Assembly (NCBI RefSeq): GCF_041146795.1
Contig: NC_135170.1
Span: 3,641,017-3,705,016, forward strand
Source: Maylandia zebra
Lineage: Eukaryota > Chordata > Actinopteri > Cichliformes > Cichlidae
Length of the DNA stretch: 64,000 nucleotides
Direction: 5' to 3'
Each line of letters opens with the position of its first letter. The first letter of the stretch is position 1. Below are positions 9,544-18,885 of this stretch, in pieces. The notes under the pieces are model-generated. The model was not told the DNA's origin. It was given only the letters and a program-made list of their open reading frames with translations, and ran no database searches. The position numbers were made by a program, and so were the translations under genes.

Positions 9544-9609
9544 CTCACACACACACACACACACAGACACACACACACACACTCTCTCTCACACACACAC
9601 ACACACACA

Positions 9610-9683
<74 letters not shown>

Positions 9684-9741
9684 CACACACACACACACAC
9701 ACAGACACACACACACACACACAGACACACACACAGACACA

Positions 9742-9772
<31 letters not shown>

Positions 9773-9773
9773 A

Positions 9774-9838
<65 letters not shown>
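9411..9838. repeat. Compound (AC)n microsatellite with CTCTC and AGAC interruptions
   Basis: About 430 bases of AC repeats are broken at intervals of about 20-60 bases by TCTCTC or CAGACA. There are no other bases. The stop-free frames it produces on both strands are not genes. Such alternating purine-pyrimidine tracts can adopt Z-DNA. Confidence 0.98.
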
Positions 9839-9839
9839 C

Positions 9840-10724
9840 GCATTGAAATGGGAAAAAAATTATCTACTTCCCACCATGTTGACTTGTGACTTTCTGGTAA
9901 CTCGTAACTTTCAGCATAGCACTGGACTGCCGAACCGTCGCTTGACTGCAATGTTGCATTAGTTAAAAGCCAGCCATGTCCTGCAGAGCCAGTCAAAATG
10001 TGGAACATTGTCTCAAGATGTTGGAAAGGACGACAAGTAATAAAAATGCCAAGTTATTACCTTGTGTTATTACCTTATTAATAAACTCCTATAGAGAGGT
10101 TGTTTCTCTTTTTTAAAATTACTACAGTATTTGAATGCAATCAGAGCTACCGCGTCACACTTTTTTTTCATGAACAGTTCACGAAACAGTGGGGGCGCGC
10201 ATGACAGTTTTGGCTGACGTGTTACGTAGCGAGGAATTTTGACCTGACAGCTTTGCACGTTGAAATGGTCTTTACGAACACTGACTGCAATAACAGGGTT
10301 GAACGTCCAATCGCGTGTAGTTTACAGAGTGTTTTCAGAGGTATACTTACTTTTTTCAGCCTTTATCTCTCTGATTTTCTCTTTCATTCGTCTGCCGTTT
10401 TTCTTTTGTTACAGGGTGTAAGTCCTCTTCCAGTTTGATCTGTGGGTGTTTTGAGATATTTTGAGACAATAAATAACATTAACCTCTGTTTTTTTTCTAT
10501 GTTCTGTTTTCCATCTTTCACTCTGCCATGCTCTAGATGGCTAAAATCCTTATTTGTAGTCATAGTAAAAAAAATACCATAAAAACAATCTGTTTCTTAG
10601 CAGGTCTTAAAATGAGGTAAATACAACGTCAGATGAACTACATATTACATACATATATCACATGTTATCATGTATAACACTGATATGATACACTGTGTCA
10701 TTATTTATTTTAAAAAGCTACGCC
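9840..10724. other. No gene recognised
   Basis: Mostly AT-rich DNA with a more mixed patch at 10140-10440. No exon, transposase or array was recognised. AATAAA occurs near 10470 without any gene to attach it to. Confidence 0.5.
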
Positions 10725-10911
10725 AAAATGCAATTTACAGTGTGTTGAAAACTGAGTTCACCTTTATTGCTTTAATAGGAATTTAGAAGATATGTTGCAG
10801 CCAGGTGCTACTAATCAAATGTACTTGATTAAGAGGTGTTCACAACAGTAGGTGTGCACACCGCTGTGAAAGCAGCTTTGTCAGCTTGCAGGTCTGAAAG
10901 CTGTTTGTTAA

Positions 10912-11492
10912 TGTAGCCGGTCTGGCCTTAAACTCTTATTGGTAAATGGCCTGTATTTATATAGCGCTTTACTAGTCCTTAAGGACCCCAAAGCGCTTTA
11001 CATATCCAGTCATCCACCCATTCACACACACATTCACACACTGGTGATGGCAGCTACATTGTAACCACAGCCACCCTGGGGCGCACTGACAGAGTTCTCT
11101 GCGTTGTGTTGTGCGAATGACCAGAGGAGTCAGCTCTCACTTTGCCAGCTGGGTGGATTTATTCTCCCAGAACTCTCCTCAGCGGGGCCTCTAGGCGACT
11201 GTTTAAAATAAAAACAAAACAGTACAGCAACTTCACTTTACTGGACTTCTGCATGAACACCTCTCCTCAGCGGGGCCTCTAGGCGACTGAGGAAAATAGC
11301 ACGCAGCTACAGGAAGTGACTTCGTGGGAAGTCAAAGGTCACACAAACAAAATAAAAGCTCCCAAAATATAAGTACAGAAAATAAACATATATAAATAAA
11401 CACATATACATAACCAATACTGACAAAGCGAGATAACACTGCAGGATGGATCTTTGGTGAAATATAAATTATTTTTTAATACACCCGTTACA
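10912..11492 (-). repeat. 3' LTR (581 bp), expanded by an insertion and an extra 88-bp unit
   Basis: The tips are TGTAGCCGG and CCCGTTACA on the + strand. It is 234 bases longer than the other LTR. The difference is fully explained by a 151-bp interspersed repeat at 10942-11092 replacing 5 bases, plus 88 bases between two copies of the 27-bp word CTCCTCAGCGG...GGCGACTG at 11175-11201 and 11263-11289. The other LTR has a single copy of that word, as if it lost the unit by recombination. Confidence 0.95.
10942..11092 (-). mobile_element. Short interspersed repeat inserted in the 3' LTR
   Basis: Contains TATATAGCGCTTTACTAG, CCCAAAGCGCTTTACAT and CACACACTGGTGATGGCAG. Its reverse complement matches the repeat at 32020-32250 (SINE-like or LINE 3' end). 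It is absent from the other LTR, so it arrived after the Gypsy element. Confidence 0.75.
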
Positions 11493-11504
11493 TCCACCCC
11501 TCCT
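11493..11504 (-). promoter_or_regulatory. Polypurine tract of the Gypsy element
   Basis: AGGAGGGGTGGA on the - strand abuts the 3' LTR start, where plus-strand DNA priming is expected. Confidence 0.8.
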
Positions 11505-11841
11505 AGATTTCACCAAAATCCAGAACAGTCAGGTGAACAATCTAATTGGAACACAGGGACAAATCTACAGAATTTATGGTTCCTGGGCACGGGTTTAAAC
11601 CTCCGAGCTATAAGCTCTAGTATCAGCTGTATAAGCCACCTACCAGATAGGTTCAGAAAGAGCATGAGGGTGATCAGGCCTCAGCCTTTCTTAGATCAGT
11701 GTGATGCCATTTACACCACACACATTCCCGGCCATCCACACACATCAATACCTTAAAAACACACTATGTATTTAATTGTACCATAATGATACTGTCCCTC
11801 AGAATCAAAATACAGAAAGATCTCTAAACACCTGGATTTAC

Positions 11842-14800
11842 TTAAAACAGCGTAAGAAGAGACTGAGACCTTCTGCTAACTGAATTTGCCAAACGCTTAA
11901 AGCCAAAAGGCTTTTGAACCATGGACTCAATGAGTCGATTAACTCTTTTACTAACTCGGCCGGCTCGCGTCATGACAACATTGTCCGGGCCTGCCCGTGG
12001 CTGTCCTTGTGGACCCACATCATGACATACATCCGTTGGAGGCATCTGCGTGTCGGCGACATGCACAGGGACTACTGATAGGGGCTTGGTGTGTGCATCA
12101 CGATCTGTGTCTGATGGATGTGAGTGAGTGAGTGCAGTTTCTGAAAGTGTGTCTAACACAGACGGGGAGTCCAAGTCAGGTTCTGCTACCAAACTGTCCA
12201 AGTCTGTGTCTCTGTCTGGGCAGTCCTCTCCTACCAGGGAACACTGGGTTGAATCCCCTGCAACCACCTCTGGAGCTTGTTGACTTGTCTTGCTCAATCC
12301 TGAGAGTCCCTCACTCAGGGTCTCCTGACTCTCATCATCATCTGAGTTGATCCAAGCACTGGTCCTGTCCTCTGCAGTCTCCTCATCCAAGGAATCTAAC
12401 TGGTCTGACGCACATGACCCTCCCTCTGATCCAGTGTCACACAGTTCAGCGGTCACTACTGGCAGGAAGCTGATATTTAAAACCAGGTTGCGATGTACCA
12501 CCTTTATGTTGCCTCTGTCATCTTCCAACTTGTATGTGTGAGTCTGCAGATTTCTGTCTCTGACTGTGTACACTGTTGCATCCCACTTGTCAGCAAGTTT
12601 CTTCTTTCCTCTTTCACCCTTATTTGCAATGAGTACTCTGTCTCCTATGTTCAGATGAGTGCCCTTTACTTTTCTGTTATATCCTTTTGCCTGTTTGTCT
12701 TGTTCCTTGATGGCATGAGTCTGGGCATCTGGAATCTTAGCTGCCTCATGAAGATGTGACATGAGTGTTTTCACATAACTTTTTTGATCCACAACTACAG
12801 GATCACAGAGCACCTGTTTAAACATCACATCAACGGGGAGCCTCGGGATGCGGCCAAACATGAGCTGAAATGGGGCAAAACCTGTGGTCTCATGTACAGT
12901 TGCATTATATGCAAATGTCAGACTCTGTATTTGTTGAGGCCACTTGTTCTTTTCTCTGAGGGGCAAGGACCTAAGCAGGTTGCCAAGTGTCCTATTGAAC
13001 CTCTCAGTCCCTCCATTGCCCATGGGATGGTATGCCGTAGTATGGGATTTGGAGACCCCTGAGAACTTGAGCAGTTCTGCCAAGAGCTCACTTTCAAAAT
13101 TTGCCCCCTGATCGGAGTGAATCCGCTCAGGAAACCCATACACACAGAAAACATGGTCCCATAGTTTCTTAGCCACCTGCTTTGCAGTCTGGTTTGTGCA
13201 AGGGAAGGCATGGGCTAGCTTAGTGAAATGATCTGTAAGGACAAGAACATCTACTGAGCGTTGCTTACTATCCTCCGCACTCCAAAAATCCAAACACACC
13301 AGCTCCATAGGGGTTGAGGTTCTGATGCTCTCAAGTGGGGCTCGAGCAGAGGGTTCTGGTGTTTTGGCCAGGATGCATCTTTGACAGCATTTGACATACT
13401 CTTTTATATCAGACTCCATCTTCGGCCAAAAGAACCGTTGTCTTGCCAGATATAAAGTGTTCGCTTGCCCCTGATGTCCTGCAATATCATGGACACCATT
13501 CAGTGCCTTTGCTCTGAGACTGTCAGGCAAAACAAACTGATGTCTCCTTTGTTTACTCAGGGGCTCCTTTGTGATCCGATAGAGAACTCCATTTTGGATC
13601 CTAAGCCTTTCCCACTGTTTAAATAACACCATGGCTTTCACATCAAATCCTGCCCTTTCACGCCTGGAAGGTCGCCTTCTCCTTGTGACAAATGGTAAGA
13701 TCTTTGAAATACTGGGATCAAGTTCCTGGCTATGCTGGAGTTCCTCTAGTGTGGACACAGAAAATGACTCCTGTCCTGGCCACACTAGGTCCTGAACAGA
13801 CTGGAACAGTTCCACAGCCCTTGTTTCAGCAGCCAGATCCCACTCACTGTGAAAATCCAGGATTGCCTTAACATCCATAGCATCACACCCAGGCTGAGAC
13901 GAGGGCGTCTGCAGTCCTGTGGTGTGGAAAGGTGGTGTGTCCACGTGTTGACCTTGGACCTTCAACCGGAATGCATTTTGTATTCCCTCAGAACTGACAC
14001 TCTCAGATTCAGCAAGGAGGTGACTGTACTGCTCTGTGATCAGCCTATGGCTGACTGTTGTTGCAAAGGGGTCTCTGCTGAGAGCATCAGCTACGACATT
14101 CTTGGTACCAGGTATGTGCTTCAGATCAAATGTGTAAGGAGCAAGCTTGGACACCCAACGCTGCTCACAAGCATCAAGCCTTGGTTTTGTCATGATGTAG
14201 GTGGGAGGGTTGTTATCTGTCCACACTGTAAAGGGATGACCTCTTAGCCAGTGACTGAACTTCTCACACACACTCCATTTCAATGCCAAAAACTCTAGCC
14301 TGTGGGCTGGGTACTTTTTCTGTGAATTGCCCAGGGTCTTACTTGCAAAAGCAATTGGACGAGCTTTCTGCTGTCCAGCTGGTATTTGTGACAATACAGC
14401 ACCGAGCCCATCTAATGAAGCATCAATGGACAATATCAAAGGCAAAGAAAAGTCTGGATGTGTAAGGACTACACAATTCAACAGCTTCTCTTTCAGATTA
14501 GACAGAGCTGCGTCACATTCATCTGTCCAGTCAGAGGGCTTCAGTTTTCTGTATACACCAGCATTGGTGCCTGTTTTAACTCTCCCTCTCCTCTTCTGTC
14601 CAGCAGTGAGGGCAAACAAAGGCTTGGCCATAGAGGAGCAGCTAGGGATGAAATGCTGATAGTAGAATATCATCCCCAGGAATGACTTAATCCTCTTAAC
14701 TGACGGGGTGCAGCCATCATCCTCCATCAATTCAGCTTTTGTCATCTTTGCTATGACCTCAACCTTTGCTGGGTCCACAGCCACTCCATTGCCATCTATA

Positions 14801-16557
14801 ATGTGGCCTAAAAACTTGACTGATGACCTCATTAAGTGGCATTTCTTAGGACTTAGTTTGAGGTTATGGATGCGCAAGCGCTGAAACACAGTCTCTAGCC
14901 GCTCCAAGGCCTCCTCTTCTGTCCGAGCAAATACAAGCAGATCGTCGAGATAGCACAGCAGACTACTGAAGTTCAGATCCCCAAAAATACTGAGCATCAT
15001 TCGCATGAATGAGGCGGGGCTGTTACAGAGTCCTTGGGGCATTCTGTTGTACTCGAACAATCCCATTGGGGTTGTAAATGCTGTGTATTTCTTGTCTTCC
15101 TCTGCCATAGGGATGTTATAAAATCCCGAGGTCAGATCCATGGTGCTGAAGTAGGTATTTCCACCCAATGCAGCAAGGCAGTCAGACTGGTGTGGCAGTG
15201 GGTGTGCATCTTTGAGGGTCCTTGCATTCAGCCATCTGAAATCAGTGCAGATTCTCAAACTACCATCCTTTTTCCACACTAACACCAGTGGAGAGGCATA
15301 CTCGCTCACGGACCTTCTGATGATTTCCTGTTCTTCCATTTCAGACAAAACTTGTCGCAGCTTTTGATAATGTGCTGGAGGGACTCGGCGGTAAGGAAGG
15401 CGGAATGGCCTCTCATCAGTGAGCCTGATGCAGTGTACAAAGCCTTCGGCCTTGCCACAGTCATGTGCATGCTTGGAGAAAATGTCATTGTACTTCTCAA
15501 GCATTTTAACCAGTTTCTCCTTCCCCCCTTGACCAACATGGCACAGGTCAATATCAATTTCGCTGAGCCCAACCTGTTTTAGTCTCTGTTTAAGATCAGT
15601 GAGGTGGGCATCATCCTTCTCTTCCTCCTGCACAGATTTCTGGGGTCGACAGGTGCCCTGGAAAACTTCAAAATCCTCAACAGCAACACAAGGGGACACG
15701 TCAGCCAACTTACTGTTTCTTTTCAGGGTGACTGGTTTATCCAACAGGTTAGTGACCTTCATGGGAACCCACCTATCACCCCACAATGGCATTATGATGC
15801 AGCCAACCATGATGTTACGTGGCATGGACTTTGATGAAGTGGCTTCAACAATCACTGTGCTCCCTGGTGACATAGAAACATTACTCGGCAGCTTGCCCCA
15901 GACTAGATGCTCTTGTCTTGCTAACAAGGTGACTGACTGCTGAAGCTTGACTGTGCCGATCTTGTCTGGGAGTTCTTCACCTCTCCATCGGGATGAATTA
16001 GCCATGAGGTCAAGAAACTGCTCACACTCTGGGGGACAACCGCCACCTGACACGAGGCGCCAATTGGTTATTTTCAACTGGTGCATGAGAAACCGGATGA
16101 CATTTGTGCCAATGATTATATCATCACGTTGACCTGGCACTACAAGGATGGGAACAATACAGGTCTCTCCATACAGTTTCATTTCAACTTCATACATGCA
16201 TTTGGGCTTGGTAAGTGTGCCACCACAGCCTACTAGCACTATTTCTTGAGGCAGGGGAGTGGGTTCTGGCAGTGTATTCGCACTCAGCATACTTTGTTCT
16301 GCTTGCTCACTGAGTGTGCACGCCATGGAACCAGAGTCAAGCATACCCTGCATGTGGTGTCTGTTATTAATGCTGACAGGAGTGTAAAACAGTTTGTCAA
16401 ACGGGCCAACTCTCTGTGTGTTTTGTACTACCACCTTAACACCATCTGGTGCGGCTGCACATGCTTTAATGTAATACTTTTCAACATCATCACTGCCGAG
16501 GGTTTCAACATCTGTGCCCACACATCCCCTCACCAAATGCGGGCCAGCTAGTTTAAA
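11842..16557 (-). CDS. pol: Gypsy pol polyprotein (protease, RT, RNase H, integrase)
   Basis: The pol frame is open from the slippery site at 16557 to the stop at 11842, with no ATG needed at its start because it is entered by frameshifting. Counting residues from a TTG at 16536, an aspartic protease motif L-D-S-G lies near residue 67. The reverse transcriptase follows, with active site Y-L-D-D near residue 526. RNase H is next (S-I-D-A-S-L-D-G near 735, W-T-D-N-N-P). The integrase has an H-H-C-C finger (GHQGQAN...CQRCILAK) and the catalytic triad D (L-D-F-W, about 1081), D (S-D-Q-G, about 1139) and E (T-E-R-F-N-R), the last two exactly 35 residues apart. A basic segment and an acidic serine-rich tail end the protein. 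All key residues are present and no break is seen. Confidence 0.95.
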   Translation of the reverse strand, partial: FKLAGPHLVRGCVGTDVETLGSDDVEKYYIKACAAAPDGVKVVVQNTQRVGPFDKLFYTPVSINNRHHMQGMLDSGSMACTLSEQAEQSMLSANTLPEPTPLPQEIVLVGCGGTLTKPKCMYEVEMKLYGETCIVPILVVPGQRDDIIIGTNVIRFLMHQLKITNWRLVSGGGCPPECEQFLDLMANSSRWRGEELPDKIGTVKLQQSVTLLARQEHLVWGKLPSNVSMSPGSTVIVEATSSKSMPRNIMVGCIIMPLWGDRWVPMKVTNLLDKPVTLKRNSKLADVSPCVAVEDFEVFQGTCRPQKSVQEEEKDDAHLTDLKQRLKQVGLSEIDIDLCHVGQGGKEKLVKMLEKYNDIFSKHAHDCGKAEGFVHCIRLTDERPFRLPYRRVPPAHYQKLRQVLSEMEEQEIIRRSVSEYASPLVLVWKKDGSLRICTDFRWLNARTLKDAHPLPHQSDCLAALGGNTYFSTMDLTSGFYNIPMAEEDKKYTAFTTPMGLFEYNRMPQGLCNSPASFMRMMLSIFGDLNFSSLLCYLDDLLVFARTEEEALERLETVFQRLRIHNLKLSPKKCHLMRSSVKFLGHIIDGNGVAVDPAKVEVIAKMTKAELMEDDGCTPSVKRIKSFLGMIFYYQHFIPSCSSMAKPLFALTAGQKRRGRVKTGTNAGVYRKLKPSDWTDECDAALSNLKEKLLNCVVLTHPDFSLPLILSIDASLDGLGAVLSQIPAGQQKARPIAFASKTLGNSQKKYPAHRLEFLALKWSVCEKFSHWLRGHPFTVWTDNNPPTYIMTKPRLDACEQRWVSKLAPYTFDLKHIPGTKNVVADALSRDPFATTVSHRLITEQYSHLLAESESVSSEGIQNAFRLKVQGQHVDTPPFHTTGLQTPSSQPGCDAMDVKAILDFHSEWDLAAETRAVELFQSVQDLVWPGQESFSVSTLEELQHSQELDPSISKILPFVTRRRRPSRRERAGFDVKAMVLFKQWERLRIQNGVLYRITKEPLSKQRRHQFVLPDSLRAKALNGVHDIAGHQGQANTLYLARQRFFWPKMESDIKEYVKCCQRCILAKTPEPSARAPLESIRTSTPMELVCLDFWSAEDSKQRSVDVLVLTDHFTKLAHAFPCTNQTAKQVAKKLWDHVFCVYGFPERIHSDQGANFESELLAELLKFSGVSKSHTTAYHPMGNGGTERFNRTLGNLLRSLPLREKNKWPQQIQSLTFAYNATVHETTGFAPFQLMFGRIPRLPVDVMFKQVLCDPVVVDQKSYVKTLMSHLHEAAKIPDAQTHAIKEQDKQAKGYNRKVKGTHLNIGDRVLIANKGERGKKKLADKWDATVYTVRDRNLQTHTYKLEDDRGNIKVVHRNLVLNISFLPVVTAELCDTGSEGGSCASDQLDSLDEETAEDRTSAWINSDDDESQETLSEGLSGLSKTSQQAPEVVAGDSTQCSLVGEDCPDRDTDLDSLVAEPDLDSPSVLDTLSETALTHSHPSDTDRDAHTKPLSVVPVHVADTQMPPTDVCHDVGPQGQPRAGPDNVVMTRAGRVSKRVNRLIESMVQKPFGFKRLANSVSRRSQSLLTLF
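16498..16557 (-). promoter_or_regulatory. Programmed -1 ribosomal frameshift signal between gag and pol
   Basis: On the - strand the last gag codons are CCT TTA AAC TAG, which contain the canonical heptamer T-TTA-AAC (GTTTAAA on the + strand at 16551-16557) immediately before the stop. Slipping back one base reads TTT AAA CTA, which is exactly the open pol frame. After a 6-base spacer a 7-bp stem can form, GCCCGCA (16538-16544) with TGTGGGC (16516-16522, one G-U pair). Its 15-base loop contains GAGGG (16527-16531), complementary to CCCTC at 16498-16502, so an H-type pseudoknot is possible. The heptamer and frames are seen directly; the fold is inferred. Confidence 0.88.
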
Positions 16558-17882
16558 GGCTGGGTGTCATTAGGTTGGGAGGCAGGGTGCCTTTGAATCG
16601 GTGAGCGACGAGGGCAGTTTCTCTTAATATGGTTTGGCTCAAAGCATGCAAGGCATAGGTGTTTCTGCCTACAATGCACAAGGGTAGAATGTTCAGGGGA
16701 CTGGCATACTCTACAACATCTGGGTCGGGCCTGACCTGGAGGAAGCTGCTTGTCTGCAACCTGGTTATTCTGCGATAAAGCATGGTCAAAAAGGCTGATT
16801 AGTAATTTCAGGCAACTGTCATTACAAGGGGCCTTTACTGTCTCATTTGATCCCGCCTGCACCTGTGTTTCTCCCGGGTGCATTGATGTCGCTAGACCAT
16901 CAGCTGCAGGGGTCTGGATGTTGGCTTTAACTGGTGTGAGACACTTAGACCTGGGGAGCATACGCTCTTTCATCTCAAGCTGGTACCGATTCACCTGCTC
17001 CTGAATCTCACTGGCTGTCCACTTATCTGGTGCCTTGAACTTGAAAACAGCAGCAAGGGTGGGATCAGGGCAGTACTTCACAAACATCATGGCTGCCTCC
17101 TGGCAGGGATCCTCCATGTGCCGTCCGAGTCTCTTCAGGCTTTCCTCTGCTGCATCAACTGCCTTATTCAGTCTGACCCAATATTCTACAGGAGTTTCTC
17201 CTGGCACTGGAACTGTGCTGTAGAAATCGGCCATAGGCATACACGAATATGTCATGTCACTGAAATGTTGCCTCAGTATGTCATATATAACATTTGGATT
17301 CTCACAAGGTTTTAACGATGGGGTGCTTCTCAGAGTTATTCTTACAATGTCCTTAGCTTTGCCCATCAACTTGAACATTATTTCTTGGTACTGTTCCTGA
17401 AGGGGTGTTGCTCGCTTCTTGACATACATTCTCATCAGCTCCTCCCACTCACAGACTGTATGTTTATCCGACCCATCTCCTCTGAAGACTGGAGGCTCTC
17501 TCACATCTGACTGCAGGACTAGCTTTGCCCCAGTCAGGTTAAGGTAAGTGGGCTCGCTGGGTGGCTGGCTTACACTGCTCTGAGCTTGTGCAGCCCCGTC
17601 ATCCCTTTCCCCACATTCCTTTTTCAACTGATCCCTAATGGTCTGCCCCACCTGTTGAGCTATATGTGTTATCAGGTCATTTAATGCTGGGTCTGCTGTA
17701 GCTGAAGGGTCTGAGAATGAGTTACCTTTACCACTACTGGAAGATGTGCAACCAAGTATGCGAGTGGAACAGAAAGCTGGGGAGCCTGCACTACGAACAG
17801 GTGTACTAGGCAACCCCTCAATTACCCTCCCTCTTCCCATGGCAAAGCTGAACCCGTCACTTAAAACTTTTTCATCATCCAT
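16548..17882 (-). CDS. gag: Gypsy gag protein with zinc knuckle
   Basis: The likely ATG is at 17882 (MDDEKVLSDGF). An upstream ATG at 17906 is in frame and would add eight residues. The protein has a low-complexity N-terminus and a capsid-like middle (PPVFRGDGSDKHTVCEWEEL, then a helical region with ETPVEYWVRLNKAV). Near the end is a nucleocapsid with one canonical knuckle C-L-A-C-x4-H-x4-C, preceded by a near-knuckle C-R-V-C...H...C. It stops with TAG at 16548-16550, directly behind the slippery heptamer. Gag assembles the particle that packages the element RNA. Length (about 444 residues) is normal for Gypsy gag, and no stop or frameshift interrupts it. Confidence 0.92.
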   Translation of the reverse strand: MDDEKVLSDGFSFAMGRGRVIEGLPSTPVRSAGSPAFCSTRILGCTSSSSGKGNSFSDPSATADPALNDLITHIAQQVGQTIRDQLKKECGERDDGAAQAQSSVSQPPSEPTYLNLTGAKLVLQSDVREPPVFRGDGSDKHTVCEWEELMRMYVKKRATPLQEQYQEIMFKLMGKAKDIVRITLRSTPSLKPCENPNVIYDILRQHFSDMTYSCMPMADFYSTVPVPGETPVEYWVRLNKAVDAAEESLKRLGRHMEDPCQEAAMMFVKYCPDPTLAAVFKFKAPDKWTASEIQEQVNRYQLEMKERMLPRSKCLTPVKANIQTPAADGLATSMHPGETQVQAGSNETVKAPCNDSCLKLLISLFDHALSQNNQVADKQLPPGQARPRCCRVCQSPEHSTLVHCRQKHLCLACFEPNHIKRNCPRRSPIQRHPASQPNDTQPLN

Positions 17883-18088
17883 TGTTATAACATATGTACA
17901 ATGCAAACAGCAGAATTAAATTTACCTTGTAAACAACAGTCCAAAAAAAAGGTGCAAGTGTTTCCTCGAACGCTTGGGATTTGTGTTCAAAGCTTACATT
18001 ACATTGTCCATTACAGCAACCTCTGGTGACCAAACTGATGTTGATCGCGTCTCCACGAACCACGATGAGCAAGTCTGAAGTGATGTGG

Positions 18089-18106
18089 ATCCGGGTCACG
18101 GCACCA
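18089..18106 (-). promoter_or_regulatory. Primer binding site, tRNA-His-like
   Basis: On the + strand ATCCGGGTCACGGCACCA lies one base from the LTR. It matches the 3' end of vertebrate tRNA-His including CCA in 17 of 18 positions (tRNA recalled from knowledge). The - strand RNA would therefore anneal to tRNA-His to start reverse transcription. Confidence 0.75.
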
Positions 18107-18107
18107 C

Positions 18108-18454
18108 TGTAGCCGGTCTGGCCTTAAACTCTTATTGCCGTTAGTTCTCTGCGTTGTGTTGTGCGAATGACCAGAGGAGTCAGCTCTCACTTTGCCAGCT
18201 GGGTGGATTTATTCTCCCAGAACTTTCCTCAGCGGGGCCTCTAGGCGACTGAGGAAAATAGCGCGCAGCTACAGGAAGTGACTTCGTGGGAAGTCAAAGG
18301 TCACACAAACAAAATAAAAGCTCCCAAAATATAAATACAGAAAATAAACATATATAAATAAACACATATACATAACCAATACTGACAAAGCGAGATAACA
18401 CTGCAGGATGGATCTTTGGTGAAATATAAATTATTTTTTAATACACCCGTTACA
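18108..18454 (-). repeat. 5' LTR (347 bp) of the Gypsy element
   Basis: The tips TGTAGCCGG and CCCGTTACA are shared with the 3' LTR. It differs from that copy by about three substitutions outside the two length changes. On its + strand, 18140-18158 reads GTTAGTTCTCTGCGTTGTG, which resembles part of tRNA-His. Promoter function in the element RNA is presumed from its position. Confidence 0.95.
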
Positions 18455-18885
18455 TTAACACAATGCCAACTAGAAAAGACATCAACAATCATCTTTGAGA
18501 AGAAATGGTTGCTTCCCATCAATCTAGGAAAAGTTATGAGGCTATAATGAGGCCAAACAATTAGAAGCCCATCATTTTACAGAGAGACAGATGATTGTCA
18601 AGTGGAAAACATTCAGTGCAGTTGCTAATCTTCTCAGTAGTGAACATCCCAGCAAATATGCCCAAAGATCAAACTGTGCAATACTCAGGAAAACTGCACA
18701 AAACCCAAGAGCTACGTCTCAGACTCTTCAGGCCACTGCTAGCATGTTACATGCTAATGTTCATGACAGTACAATTAGAAAGGACCATCCACAGCAAGTC
18801 CACAGGACCTTTCCTTTGTGTACCAAAGTATTTTTGAATCAAACGTGAAGCCATCTGCCTGACAGATAAAGCTTGGCTCAAATTG

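Larger units (their letters stand above)
10912..18454 (-). mobile_element. Complete, probably young Ty3/Gypsy LTR retrotransposon
   Basis: In - orientation the order is 5' LTR (18454-18108), primer site, gag, pol, polypurine tract and 3' LTR (11492-10912), with the direct repeat TTAA on each side (10908-10911 and 18455-18458). gag and pol are both open over their whole length and joined by a canonical frameshift signal. The LTRs differ by only about three substitutions in roughly 340 aligned bases, plus two length differences in the 3' copy. Protease, reverse transcriptase, RNase H and DD35E integrase occur in the Gypsy order, and there is no env. Because it lies inside an old Tc1-like element the insertion is younger than that element. 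Confidence 0.95.

Noticed and set aside
9383-10008. Open frames of 168 and 139 codons across the AC repeat
   Set aside because: They are products of a dinucleotide repeat that contains no stops; composition is only H, T, S, L or V, C, E.
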